DNA from: JAPOXR01 sp965221935
GTDB taxonomy: Bacteria; Pseudomonadota; Alphaproteobacteria; Rhodobacterales; Rhodobacteraceae
Reading direction: 5' to 3'
DNA length: 64,000 bases
Assembly: GCA_965221935.1 (NCBI GenBank)
Contig: CBDCSZ010000009.1
Location: forward strand, 17,214 to 81,213
Of this stretch, positions 19,745 through 29,499 are shown one piece after another. Position 1 is the stretch's first letter. Each line of letters begins with the position of its first letter. A program made the translations under genes and the position numbers. The notes beneath the pieces were generated by a model. That model did not search any database and was not told where the DNA came from. It was given only the letters and a program-made list of their open reading frames with translations.

Positions 19745-21383
19745 CAGTAATTCCAATTATGCGTTCACATCGGTTTTTTCTTCATTTTCGGCTGCGTTTC
19801 CGGGCGGATTTCTACTGTGTTTCGGCGGAAGGGGCGGGGCTGCCGGTTCCGGTTACGGAGGCTTTTCCGGCAGCTCGCCGGTGATGATTGTCCGCATCAC
19901 GGCGTCCCAGTCGTCGTGCACGACGTAGACGGTCAGGAACTTCAGGTTGTCAAGAAGCCGGTAGCGGGCGGCGAGCTTTGCCCGGGCCTCCTGCCAGCTT
20001 TCGCAGACCAGGTCGCAGGCGCTCTGCATCAGGAACGCGATCAGGTTGAAGGTCGCCAGCAGGCTGGCCAGGGTTTCCTTGCCGTGCCCGAAGTTGTGCT
20101 CGAGATGGTAGCCGTCCTTGAGAGCCTTGAAGGTGTTGTTCTCCACTTTCCACCGGGCCCGGGCGCAGTCGGCCAGTTCGGCGACGCTGTCCGGGCCGAC
20201 CGGGAGGTCGGTGGCGAAGCTGTTGCGGCAGAGCCGCTTTCCGGACGGCGATGTGATGGTGACTTCGAACCAGTTGACTTCCAGCGCGTCCTTTCCGTCA
20301 CGGATCGGCAGACCGCTCATCCAGCGGCAGCGCAGCTGGCGCTTTTTCTTTTTCCGGCCCTCGGTCCGGGTCAGACAGCCGGTCTCAACCCCTTGAATAT
20401 ACTCGTAAAGCGTTGTGTGCGAGCTCGGCTTGCAGGTCAGGATGAAGCTTCCGCCGGCGGCCAGCACGGCCTCGCAGAGCGGCTGGCGGCAGTAGAGGTC
20501 GTCGCCGAGATAAACCGGTCTGAGCCGGGCCAGGCCGGATCCGGTCCGCCGCAGCCAGCGCTTGGCGGCGTTGATCTCGCAGTCCTGTTTCTCAGCCCCG
20601 TCCTGCGGGCGGATGAACTCCGGCGGCAGCGGCAGGAGGCGCGAGGTTCCCGGGGCGACGATGCTGGCGCCGAGCACGGCGTGGAAGTTCTGTGTCCGCC
20701 CGTCCGCCAGTTTCCGCTGCGAGCAGTTCCGGCAGCCGATGCTGCAGGAGGTGAAATACTCGGTGCCGTCAAGGGCGATCAGCAGCCGCCCGTCAAGCCG
20801 GCGCAGCCGGTCAAGGGCGCCCTGGCGGTCCAGCTGGTCGACGGTCCGGGTGAAGATGGAATCGAAGCGCTCCGGCGGCACGCCGTCGAGCACGCTGCGG
20901 ATGTGGCTGTCGGTCGGCAGCCGGTCAATGCCGAACAGGGTCCGGGCGTTGGACCGGCCCTGGCGGGACTGAAGCTGCGCCTGCGCCGCCAGGAAGGACG
21001 GGCACTGCAGGAAGAAGACGGCGAAGGCCGCCATGCCGATGTCGGCCATCTCCAGGCGGGCGTTGGCGCCGGTCCTGCGGTCCGGGGCGGACGCGCAGAG
21101 TTCGCGCATGTCGGCGATGTATCCGGCCAGCGGGGACATGGCGCCGCATTATGCACATATCAAAAATTTGTACAAATGTAAGTAAAAACAATAACTTACA
21201 TGTCTTCTCCGCGCCTTTTCCCCAGGAGCCGGCGGCCGGAGCGGCGTCGGCGGCAGGTGATTCGCCCGCCGCCGGGGAACCGCCGGCGCGCAGCCGCCTG
21301 CGGCGGAAAAAAATTTCCCCGGGCCAAAAAACCGTTGTGATACAACACGTTAAAAACTCAAAAATCCAAAATTAGAATTACTG
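19745..21383 (-). mobile_element. DDE insertion sequence C2
   Basis: Full-length copy with ends cagtaattccaattatgcg (19745) and attactg (21383), flanked by 9-bp direct repeats ccaaaaaaa (19736-19744 and 21384-21392). It separates the promoter side of the binding-protein gene from an ISKra4 fragment that used to adjoin it. Confidence 0.92.
19853..21139 (-). CDS. DDE transposase of element C2
   Basis: 428 residues, intact by inspection. Blocks are ALDGTEYFTSCSIGCRNCSQ, VYLGDDLYCRQPLCEAVLAAG, and RWKVENNTFKALKDGYHLE with the glutamate. It lacks the 29-residue proline-rich tail of C1 and C4 because a cag codon became taa right after ELPEKPP. C5 shares this shorter end and C6 had it before disruption. 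The leader 21140-21383 contains a GC-rich potential hairpin before the ATG. Confidence 0.88.
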   Translation of the reverse strand: MSPLAGYIADMRELCASAPDRRTGANARLEMADIGMAAFAVFFLQCPSFLAAQAQLQSRQGRSNARTLFGIDRLPTDSHIRSVLDGVPPERFDSIFTRTVDQLDRQGALDRLRRLDGRLLIALDGTEYFTSCSIGCRNCSQRKLADGRTQNFHAVLGASIVAPGTSRLLPLPPEFIRPQDGAEKQDCEINAAKRWLRRTGSGLARLRPVYLGDDLYCRQPLCEAVLAAGGSFILTCKPSSHTTLYEYIQGVETGCLTRTEGRKKKKRQLRCRWMSGLPIRDGKDALEVNWFEVTITSPSGKRLCRNSFATDLPVGPDSVAELADCARARWKVENNTFKALKDGYHLEHNFGHGKETLASLLATFNLIAFLMQSACDLVCESWQEARAKLAARYRLLDNLKFLTVYVVHDDWDAVMRTIITGELPEKPP

Positions 21384-21400
21384 CCAAAAAAACCTGGGGG

Positions 21401-21766
21401 TCAAGCGGCGGTCATCTCGATTTCCTGATCTGTGTTTGCAGCATTGAAGAGCCTTGGATACCAGGATTGGAACTTCGCCTTCAGCGTGCAGTCGAGCACA
21501 CGAGTTCTGGTCTGAAGCAAGAGATGTGCCCCTGACTTTGACCAGCTCATCTGCTGACGTTTGGAAAAGCGCTTTCCAACAATCGTGTTGACTGTGGATT
21601 CTGCAAATGCGGTCGAGACCCGCTCTCCGTAGCGATGGCGCTCGGCGTAATTCGGAATGGTGTGAGTATTGTTGACGATGTAGGTGCGGAATTCATCCAG
21701 GCTTTTTCGGAAGGCCTTGATGCTCTTATAGTCGGTTTCGAGCCAATCAAGATCCGTGACAAGATC
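21401..21766 (-). pseudogene. ISKra4-family transposase, C-terminal fragment
   Basis: The minus strand reads, without a start, through DLVTDLDWLETDYKSIKAF, YAERHRYGERVSTAFAEST, VNTIVGKRFSKRQQMSW and KSGAHLLLQTRTRVLDCTL to a stop at 21401. This pattern (ER-STAFAEST-VN-KRF-KKQQM-W-GAHLLLQ-RT) is the conserved C-terminus of ISKra4 transposases. The 5' part is cut off exactly at the outer end of miniature element M1. Confidence 0.75.
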
Positions 21767-22109
21767 GGCCCTAACCCAACATAGGTACCGATGCCGCCAT
21801 AGGGAATTCCACTTCGCGTTGAAATAGTTGACGCATTACCTTTTTGGCGGCTCCCAATTTTCCGGGATGATGCGGGGTGCAGATTTGGGGGCAGGACGCC
21901 GGTGTTGTCCTGCTGCTTGTCTTTTTTGAGATCGTACTCGCCAAGAGGTTTATATACTACCATGCCAGAGGCGAAACGCAGAAGTTCGTCGCGAAGCGCG
22001 GCAACACAACGCCCGGCAACTTATCAAACTGGATGAAATTGAACGGAATCATGAAAACGAGGGCATAGGAATCCTATGGCGGAATCGGTACCTATGTTGG
22101 GTTAGGGCC
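21767..22109. mobile_element. Miniature inverted-repeat element M1 (343 bp)
   Basis: Terminal inverted repeats of about 40 bp start ggccctaacccaacatagg (21767) and end with the complement at 22109. No credible gene lies inside. About 110 bp of internal sequence next to the 21767 end matches M2 near its right end. No clear target duplication was seen. It is likely mobilised in trans by an unidentified transposase. Confidence 0.75.
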
Positions 22110-22353
22110 GTCCTTGTTCTTCATGTGCAGTCCGCAGCAACCCACTAATTCAATGAGATTGGTAACTGCTCGCCCCCTTCTTGACCATTGGTTTTCTAGC
22201 CTGATTGCGTTCGGGACGAGCGTCCGCCCTCTTGCCGCGCCTTGCGCGGTTCTCGCTTCCGACCTCTTGGCCCGTCGAGGATTTTCGCTTGACATCACAG
22301 AGCGGACGCTCCATGGTTGGTCCCGGAAGGAATGTTCCGGGGAGGCCGTTTCG
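22110..22353. other. Region upstream of the methylase gene, no gene recognised
   Basis: The frame of the methylase stays open back to 22114, but the added residues match nothing I recognise and a conserved methylase N-terminus begins at 22354. This may be the left end of the IS66-like element. Confidence 0.4.
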
Positions 22354-23016
22354 ATGGGGGCATGGTTCGGGTCAAAGGCGACGACGGGGCTCTGCCAGGC
22401 CATCGTGAGCCTCATGCCGCCTCATCGCGTATATTTGGAAACGCACTTGGGGGGCGGTGCCATCATGAAGCGCAAGCCTCCGGCGCTGCGCAACATCGGG
22501 ATCGATCTCAACGCCCGGTCCATCAGGACGTTCAGCTGCGACCACGACGTGGAACTGGTTCACGGCTGCGCCCACCGCTTCCTGTCCGACTTCCCGTTCG
22601 AGGGCCGCGAGCTGGTCTACAGCGACCCGCCCTACGTGCAGTCGACGCGCAGGTCGGGGCGCCGCTACCGCTTCGACTACACGGACGCCGACCATGTCTC
22701 GCTCCTCGGCATCCTGAAGTCGCTGCCCTGCCAGGTGATGGTCTCCGGCTATCCCTCCCGGCTCTACGACGCCCATCTGGCCGGTTGGCGCGCGCGCGAG
22801 GTCCAGGTCAACAACCAGTCCTGCGTCGTCACCGAGAAGCTGTGGTTCAACTTCGAGCCGGGCCGCCCGCACTGGCACAGCTGTGCGGGCAGGAACTTCA
22901 CCGACCGTCAGCGCATCAAGCGCAACGCCGAAAGCTGGGCGCGGCGCTACCGCGCGATGCCCCCGGGCGAGCGGCTCGCGGTGCTGGCGGCGGTGCTGGC
23001 GGTGGAGGCCGCGTGA
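22354..23016 (+). CDS. DNA adenine methylase (D12 class, Dam-like)
   Basis: A 220-residue N6-adenine methyltransferase. The SAM-binding block is WFGSKATTGLCQAIVSLMPP followed by HRVYLETHLGGGAIMKRKP (usual FGSK and FLGGG, with H for F here), then IGIDLNARSI. The catalytic DPPY is at residues 91-94. ATG 22354 is chosen because family homology starts there, though ggaatgttccggggagg upstream offers only a loose ribosome site. Its stop overlaps the start of an IS66 transposase (TGATG at 23014-23018), so the two are translationally coupled. It looks like cargo of the IS66-type element rather than a host Dam. No restriction partner is present. Confidence 0.82.
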   Translation: MGAWFGSKATTGLCQAIVSLMPPHRVYLETHLGGGAIMKRKPPALRNIGIDLNARSIRTFSCDHDVELVHGCAHRFLSDFPFEGRELVYSDPPYVQSTRRSGRRYRFDYTDADHVSLLGILKSLPCQVMVSGYPSRLYDAHLAGWRAREVQVNNQSCVVTEKLWFNFEPGRPHWHSCAGRNFTDRQRIKRNAESWARRYRAMPPGERLAVLAAVLAVEAA

Positions 23017-24257
23017 TGGCGACGGTGAACCCGGCATCGCTGCGCGAGGAGGTCGCGGGCGCGAAGGCCCGCATCGCCGCGCTGCGAAAGGACGGCAAGG
23101 TGCCCGAAGAGGTCGATGCCGTGATCAGCGTCCTGTTCACCCTGCTGGGCATCCTGATCGCCGTCCTGCTGGAAAGGACGACCCGCAAGACCAGCAGGAA
23201 CTCCGGCCTCCCGCCGTCGCAGACCGAGAAGGACGAAACCGCACGGCACACGGGCAAGGACGACAGCGGCAAGGGCGCGAAGGGCGCGAAGCCGAACCTG
23301 CAGACAGGCGACAACCTCCGGAAGACCACCGTCGAGGAGACGGTCGCCGTCGAGGCCTGCGACACATGCGGCGCCGACCTGTCCGGCGTCGACCCCGTCG
23401 AGCGGGAACGTCGCATCCTGTACGACATCGTGTTCGAGGTCGTCGAGCGCCGCGTGGACGCCGAGGTCAAGGAATGTCCCGAGTGCCGGGCGCGGACCAA
23501 GGGGCGGTTCCCGGACACCATGCCGGGTCCGCTGCACTACGGCGCCGGCCTCCAGGCCTTCGTCATCAACCTGCTGGTCGCCCACATGCTCTCGCTGCGC
23601 CGGGCCGTCGCGCTGGTGCAGGCGATCTCCGGCCTCAGGCTCTCCGAGGCCACCTGCCTCGGCTATGTCCGGCGCCTTCATGACGCGTTGCAGTCATGGG
23701 AGGAGGCCGCCATCGCGCATCTCCTGGAACGCCCGGCCCTGCATGCCGACGAGACCGGCTTCCGGGTCGACGGCAAGACCCAATGGCTCCATGTCATCAC
23801 CGACGGATCCCTGACCCTGAAGTTCCTGCATCGCAAGCGCGGAAGGGAGGCGGTCGACGAGATCGGCATCATCCCGCGCTACACCGGCACGCTGGTCCAC
23901 GACTGCTGGGCGACGTACTTCGCCTGTGACCAGTGCAAGCATCAGCTGTGCGGCTCGCACCTTCTGCGCGAACTCACCTTTGTCGTCGAGTCCAACGGCT
24001 TCCGCTGGGCGCGCCTGATGAAGGCGCTGCTGCGCGAGGCCTGCCACAGGGTCAACAGGAGCACGAGCAAGGTCCTGACCGAGGCCGAGCGCCTGGCCGT
24101 GCGCAAGCGATATCGGACCATCCTGACCCAGGGCGGCAAGGAGCTGCCCGACATCCCGCCGCGCCCGAAAGGAAAACGGGGACGGATCGCGAAGTCCGAC
24201 GCGCACAACCTCCATGAGCGCCTCGTAAAGCACGAGGAGGGCCTTAACCCAACATAG
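23016..24257 (+). pseudogene. IS66-family transposase, C-terminally truncated by M2
   Basis: Starts at ATG 23016, overlapping the methylase stop. The order is a leucine-rich helical N-terminus, the KTSRNSGLPPSQ motif, the CDTCGADLSG and CPECRAR zinc-binding pair, then the IS66 DDE domain with HADETGFRVDGKTQWLHVI (catalytic Asp region) and VHDCWATYFACDQCKHQLCG. Homology ends at LVKHEE, where the end of M2 supplies GLNPT and a stop. About 410 residues remain of a usual 480-530, with the final catalytic Glu region lost. No TnpA or TnpB accessory genes of classical IS66 are visible. Confidence 0.85.
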
Positions 24258-24627
24258 GTCCCAAAAGTCCCACAACGGGTCGGTTCCGCCTGGGGCCATA
24301 TTCGTGCTGATTTCGAGGTCATTGAACGGGGCTCTCAGAGGCCATTGACGGGTGATTGCCCGAGCAAACGCCGCTGATTGCGGCTGAGAGCATCGAAAAT
24401 CACGGATTTCGCCCTAAATCGGGATTGACGCCAAACACAGATGCTACCGGAATCAACCCGGATCTCTCGAACGACAAGCTGCAGGAATACACAGGCGTCC
24501 CGCCCGCCAAATCTGCAGCCAGCATCATCCCGAAAATTGGGAGCCGCCCAAAAGGCAATGTGTCAACCATTTCAGAGGAATATGCTATTCCTTGTGGGAC
24601 TTTTGGGACCTATGTTGGGTTAAGGCC
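24240..24627. mobile_element. Miniature inverted-repeat element M2 (388 bp)
   Basis: Perfect 36-bp terminal inverted repeats begin ggccttaacccaacatagg (24240) and end with the complement at 24627. The outer 20 bp nearly match M1 while the inner part differs (cccaaaagtcccacaa). The right-hand interior is homologous to M1. It truncates the IS66 gene on the left and touches the long direct repeat on the right. Confidence 0.78.
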
Positions 24628-24838
24628 GATTCACGGCTGCAGCGATAAGATCGAACTAGGGTCAGATGGCCCCGTTTCTCATGTGCGTGTGCCGTTTGTT
24701 CTCGACGAAACTCGGCTTCGGGCCGGCATGCCCCCTTCCCGCGATCTACCGGTTCCATTTTACCGAAAATCGAGTGACCCAAATGATCAGTTGACGGTCC
24801 CGGGGGTATGAAGGCGATGGAGTCGGGGCCCCAACGAA

Positions 24839-25762
24839 TCAGAGGTCCAGCTCGACCCAATAGGGCCGATGATCCGAGCCATCCGCAGCTTCGTCAACCC
24901 AAGCGCGCTTGACTCTGTGCGCCAGGTCAGGGGTAACAAAGCAATAATCCAGCGTCACACCATGGCCGGGCGCACGATCCGGCGGATCGGGCAGCCAAGT
25001 GATGCGATCACCGGAGCGATCGTTCACCACCGTCCAGCTATCGACAAAGCCGTCCAAATGCCCGACCCGACCAAAGCCAGGATCAATTCCCCCAACCATC
25101 CGGACATACTCTTCACTTTCGGGCTGACTGTTGAAGTCGCCCATGACAATTGCCTCTTTTGGCATGAGCGGCGGAGCTTCATCGTTGTGCCACCCGAGTT
25201 TCTTGCGATGCTGGGCCTCGGCCGGATCTGCCTTTGCGCTATCTCCGGTCCAGGCGCCACCACTCACCTGCGCGTCTCGGTGGAATTCGAGCAACCGGTC
25301 AATCTGCAAGAGCCGTTCCCGGCTCGAGACCCCGGAAAGATGGAGGGAATAGACCCTGAGCGACCCTGATGAGGGCAGGTCAATGACGCCCTCAATCGCC
25401 CCCATGTTCATGTTGAAATAATCTACCGTACCTAGCTTCGGAAACACAATGAGCCGAGAGGAACGAATGGGCCAGCGAGACAGCATCATCGGTCCATGTT
25501 GGCGACGGCGATTGAAAACGGTGCCATGTTCATCACGCTCGCTGGCGTCCATGTCGAACGCTGGACAGAAGACCGAATAGAACTCCTTCAGATGACCACG
25601 AAGGATTTCCGGTTGATCGCTTCCACCACTGCGTTTCCAGAAACGCTCAACTTCTTGCAAACAAACGATGTCGGCGTCACGCACGGTATCGGCGATTCGA
25701 CCAAGATCAATTTGCTGGTCGAGCCCCAGTCCGAAACGAATGTTGTAGGAAACGAGCTTCAT
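24839..25762 (-). CDS. EEP family protein, copy 2
   Basis: Encodes the same 307 residues as 16974-17897, including LQEVE, GDFNSQ and SDHRPYW. Here it follows a broken binding-protein gene and no permease genes come after it, so it is an orphan unless transcribed independently. The perfect match with copy 1, against diverged flanks, points to very recent duplication or gene conversion. Confidence 0.9.
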   Translation of the reverse strand: MKLVSYNIRFGLGLDQQIDLGRIADTVRDADIVCLQEVERFWKRSGGSDQPEILRGHLKEFYSVFCPAFDMDASERDEHGTVFNRRRQHGPMMLSRWPIRSSRLIVFPKLGTVDYFNMNMGAIEGVIDLPSSGSLRVYSLHLSGVSSRERLLQIDRLLEFHRDAQVSGGAWTGDSAKADPAEAQHRKKLGWHNDEAPPLMPKEAIVMGDFNSQPESEEYVRMVGGIDPGFGRVGHLDGFVDSWTVVNDRSGDRITWLPDPPDRAPGHGVTLDYCFVTPDLAHRVKRAWVDEAADGSDHRPYWVELDL

Positions 25763-26800
25763 CGTGTCTTCCTATAACGTTTGCCATGAACGCGCCCGAG
25801 CATCTTGCGAGGAATGCCTCGCGCGGCGTAGGAACGGCCATCGGTCATCCGTCATGACCGGCGGCATTTAGGCGTTTTCCATTCTAACGGAACCGGCCCG
25901 CCCGCCCCGACGACCCCCCATTTCGAGAATGGCTTGGCTGATCGGGAGGGGAGCGGGCCGGAACCGGTCCACAAGGATGGAAAATGCTTTATTCGCTCAC
26001 GTGCACCGTGTGGTAGCGGACGGCGTCGTCGAACACTGGCTCCAAGCCCGAAACCCGCGCGCTCGTGACAACGACCTGATTGACGTGGAAGGGAATGAAC
26101 GATCCGCCCTCCTCGTAAAGGATCCTCTGCAGCTCATGGAACAGAGCCGTGCGTTTCTCGCGGTCGAGCTCTTGGCGTGCGTTGTCCAGCTTCTTATCGA
26201 ATTCGGGACGGTTCCAGTAGGTCTCGTTCCAGGACGCGCCGCCGCGGTAAGCTTCGTTGAGGATCTGATCGGCGGGTCTCTGGCCCCAGCTGGTCGTCGA
26301 TGCTGGCACCTGCATCCAAACGTCCGACCAATAGCCGTCTGACGGGGCCTTCACCAGATTGACCTTGATGCCGGCCTGAGCGACCTGTTGCTGGTAGACC
26401 TGCACCATATCGATCCAGAAGGCTCTAAGATCGCTGGTGGTGACTTCGATTTCGATGCCGTCGGGATAACCGGCCTCGGCGAGCAGCCGCTTGGCCTCGT
26501 CGATCTGCTGCGGGCAGTCGATGTTCGCGCGATATTGATCGCCCGTCCACACCGGGTTATCACAGGTAACGACGCCGCCGCCAGGGCCAAGAACGAGGTC
26601 GATCATGGCCTGACGATCGGCTGCTATGCGCAGCGCCTTACGGACGCGGGCATCGGTGAAAGGCTCGGTGTCGGTTCGGAAGGCGATGGACGCCCGCCAA
26701 TCGCCCGTGGCCACGTGCTGCAGCTTGAACTTCGGGTTGTTTTCGAAAGCGCCTTCTCTTTTCGGGAAACATTGCGAATCATGTCGATTTGGCCGCTTAG

Positions 26801-27973
26801 GACACTCGCTAAAATAACTTGACTATTTTGCGCTGTCGTGCCATGCGTATACCATGGATGGTGTGGCGGACACGATTCGATCCAAGCACACAGTGCTGGA
26901 AGCGGTTCTGGACGAGTGCTCGCGGTGCCTGTGGGCGGCGGCTGAAGCCCGCGCGCTCGGCCGCGGCGGCGGCGGCCGCAAACGCCTGTCCGACCATGAC
27001 CCGGGCCTGGTGACAGCGCTGGAGCTCCATCTCGAGCCGGCGACGCGCGGAGATCCGGAACGCCCGCTCCGCTGGACGTCGCTGAGCGCGCGCCGCCTTG
27101 CGGACGCTCTCAGCGCCGAAGGCCATCCGGTCAGCGAGCGCACGGTCAACCGGCTGCTGCACTCCCTCGGCCACAGCCTGCAGTCCAGCCGCAAGACGGT
27201 TGAGGGCCGCCGGCATCCGGACCGCGACGCGCAGTTCCGGCGCATTGACCGCAGGGTGCGGGCCTTCCAGAAGCTGGGCCAGCCGGTCATCTCGGTCGAC
27301 ACGAAGAAAAAGGAGCTTGTCGGCCCCTTCCGCAACGGCGGCAGGGAATGGCGGCCGAAGGGGACACCAGAGCAGGTCCGCGTCCACGGTTTTCCCGACC
27401 CGGAGCTCGGCAAGGCGATACCCTATGGCGTCTATGACATGACGGCCGACAAGGGCTGGGTCAGCGTCGGAACCGACCACGACACCGCGTCATTCGCGGT
27501 GGAGAGCGTGCGGCGGTGGTGGCAGAGCATGGGCCGCCCCCTGTGCCGGGACGCCCGCAGGCTCCTGATCACGGCCGACGGCGGCGGCTCCAACAGCAGC
27601 CGGAACCGGCTGTGGAAACTCGAACTGCAGCGCCTCGCCGACGAGCTCGGCCTGAAGATCTCAGTCTGCCACTTCCCGCCGGGCACGAGCAAGTGGAACA
27701 GGATCGAGCACCGCATGTTCTGCCACATCACCCGGAACTGGCGCGGACGGCCCCTGGTCAGCTGCCGGGTCATCGTCGAGCTCATCGCCGCCGCCACGAC
27801 CCGCGCCGGTCTGAAGATCCGGTCGCGGATCGACGACAACGAGTATCCGCTCGGCGTCAAGGTTTCCGACGAGCGGATGAAGACCCTGAAAATCCGCCGC
27901 GACGGCTTCCACGGCGACTGGAACCACACCCTGATCAACAGGTCATCCTGATCATGTTATTTTGGCGAGAGTT
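26801..27973 (+). mobile_element. ISAzo13-family element
   Basis: Ends gacactcgctaaaataac and its imperfect complement (gttattttggcgagagtt). Five-bp target duplication cttag (26796-26800 and 27974-27978) inside the binding-protein gene, verified against the uninterrupted copy at about 18.93 kb. Confidence 0.9.
26854..27951 (+). CDS. ISAzo13-family transposase
   Basis: 365 residues and intact. The N-terminal helix-turn-helix region (LSARRLADALSAEGHPVSER) precedes the DDE domain: PVISVDTKKKELVGPF with the first Asp, GREWRPKGTPEQVRVHGFPD and GKAIPYGVYDMTADKGWVSV typical of DDE_Tnp_ISAZ013, LLITADGGGSNSSRNRLWK with the second Asp, and HFPPGTSKWNRIEHRMF with the Glu. The start is taken at ATG 26854, about 50 bp inside the element, where no strong ribosome site is visible. 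It is the only copy of this family here. Confidence 0.93.
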   Translation: MDGVADTIRSKHTVLEAVLDECSRCLWAAAEARALGRGGGGRKRLSDHDPGLVTALELHLEPATRGDPERPLRWTSLSARRLADALSAEGHPVSERTVNRLLHSLGHSLQSSRKTVEGRRHPDRDAQFRRIDRRVRAFQKLGQPVISVDTKKKELVGPFRNGGREWRPKGTPEQVRVHGFPDPELGKAIPYGVYDMTADKGWVSVGTDHDTASFAVESVRRWWQSMGRPLCRDARRLLITADGGGSNSSRNRLWKLELQRLADELGLKISVCHFPPGTSKWNRIEHRMFCHITRNWRGRPLVSCRVIVELIAAATTRAGLKIRSRIDDNEYPLGVKVSDERMKTLKIRRDGFHGDWNHTLINRSS

Positions 27974-28192
27974 CTTAGCAACGCTTGCACGCGCGCCTGC
28001 ACATCTGGGATCGAGATGATCTCGAAGGTCTCGATGCCCGGTGGTCCCTCCCAATAGTCGGGGTTCGCCTTCAGGACCGTCGTGCCTTCAGGATGAAGCG
28101 TTTCTAGAATAAACGGCCCGGTCCCTATGCCCGTCTGCCCGATTGTGTCGCCCGAGCCTTCCGGAGTCATCCGAATGCGATAATCCATTAGC

Positions 28193-29499
28193 CCGATCTT
28201 CAACCCGCCGCCGCCCCCCGCGCTCCCTGCAAGACGTTGAAAACGTGAGGTTTTCTGGCCGCCGGGCCGCTTTTGTCTTGTCAAAAAGTTTCCAGTGCAA
28301 GTTGCGCGGTTTCAGGCCGCGTGCCCACTGACGTATTTTCGCAACAGTGCACATTATTATGGTGTTAAAGGAACACATCCTGTGGACACGGAGACGGCAG
28401 GCGCCATGGATTGTTGTCATTGCGCAGGGAAACCGCCCATGTCATTCCACATCGAGACCATCCCCAACAGGCGCGGCCGCGACACAGTCCTCCTCTGGGA
28501 GGCCTGGCGCGAAGGCGCGAAGGTCAGGAAGCGCACCATCGCCAACCTCACCTATCTGCCGCCGGCGGTCACCGACGGCTTCCGCGCCGTGCTCAGGGGC
28601 GGAATCGTTCTCGGCTCCCCGGACGAGGTTTTCGGGATCCGCAGGTCGCTGCCGCACGGCCACGCGGCGGCGGCGCTCGGGACCATGCGGAGCCTCGGAT
28701 TCGAAGGCATCCTCGGGCGGAAAAAAAGCCGGATGCGCGGTCTCGCCATGGCGGCGGCGGCGGCCCGGATCATCGATCCGGCCTCCAAGCCGGCCACCGC
28801 GCGGGCCCTCGATCCGGAGACCGCCTCGACCAGCCTCGGGCCGGTCAGCGGCAACGAGATGCCGGACATGCTCGACTGGCTGCTTGAGCGCCAGCCCTGG
28901 ATCGAGCGCAGCCTCGCGAACCGGCATCTCAGGGGCGGAACCTTGGCGCTCTATGACGTGAGTTCAAGCTTCGTGGAGGGAAGGAAATGCCCGCTGGCCG
29001 CCTTCGGGCACAGCAGGGACGGGAAGAAAGGCAAAATGCAGATCACATACGGGCTGGTCTGCTCGGGGGACGGAACCCCTGTGGCGGTCGAGGTGTTCAG
29101 CGGAAACACCGCCGACCCGGACACCGTCAGGGGCCGGGCGGAGAAGCTGCGCCGCCGTTTCCGGGTTGAGAACATCGCGCTGGTCGGCGACCGCGGCATG
29201 ATCACATCGGCCCGCATCAGGGAGGATCTGATTCCTCTCGGCCTTGACTGGATATCGGCGCTCAGGAGCGCCGATATCCGGAAGCTTGTCAGGAAGGGGA
29301 AAAAGAAGCCCGCGGCGCTGGATCCGGCGAGGCTCGCTGAGGATCAGGTCGCCGAGACCGTGTCCCCGGACTTTCCCGGCGAGCGGCTGCTGGTCTGCCT
29401 CAATCCCCGTCTGCGGGAGGAAAGGGCCCGGAAGCGGGAGGATCTGCTCAGGGCGACGGAACAGACGCTGGCTGAGATCGCCGCCGCGGCGTCCCGCCG
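28193..29499 (+). mobile_element. IS1634-type element B2, 3' truncated by A3
   Basis: Left inverted repeat ccgatcttcaacccg at 28193 with an about 250-bp leader as in B1 and B3. The right part is missing: element A3 starts within the transposase gene and the sequence beyond A3 is not B. Confidence 0.85.
28439..29499 (+). pseudogene. IS1634-family transposase B2, truncated
   Basis: Starts with ATG 28439 and runs in one frame through MSFHIETIPNRRGRD, REGAKVRKRTIANLTYLPP, LYDVSSSFVEGRKC and LVGDRGMITSARIRED up to the A3 end (frame stop at 29518 inside A3). It retains both copies of the gcgcgaag octamer, one of which is lost in B1 and B3, so it documents the ancestral reading frame. The C-terminal third with the catalytic Glu is lost. 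Confidence 0.88.

Larger units (their letters stand above)
24631..28188. repeat. Long direct repeat, copy 2 (interrupted)
   Basis: The second copy of 16764-19146, with ISAzo13 at 26801-27973 and an end cut by IS1634 element B2. It lacks the permease and ATPase genes. Confidence 0.9.
25989..28188 (-). pseudogene. Solute-binding protein, copy 2, disrupted
   Basis: The 3' part (25989-26740) matches the C-terminal half of 18124-19617 with one residue change seen (VAQAGIK for VALAGIK). Several substitutions and a frameshift occur at 26740-26790 (ttttcgaaagcgcc for ttttcgaaaagctcc). The ISAzo13 element follows at 26801, and homology resumes at 27974 with more changes. The N-terminus with its signal peptide is lost where B2 begins (about 28189). 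It cannot make a functional binding protein. Confidence 0.9.

Noticed and set aside
22354..23016. Restriction-modification system
   Set aside because: No endonuclease gene is adjacent; the next gene is an IS66 transposase overlapping the methylase stop.
24839..28188. A second functional transporter operon
   Set aside because: Permease and ATPase genes are absent from copy 2 and its binding-protein gene is split by ISAzo13, frameshifted and truncated by B2.
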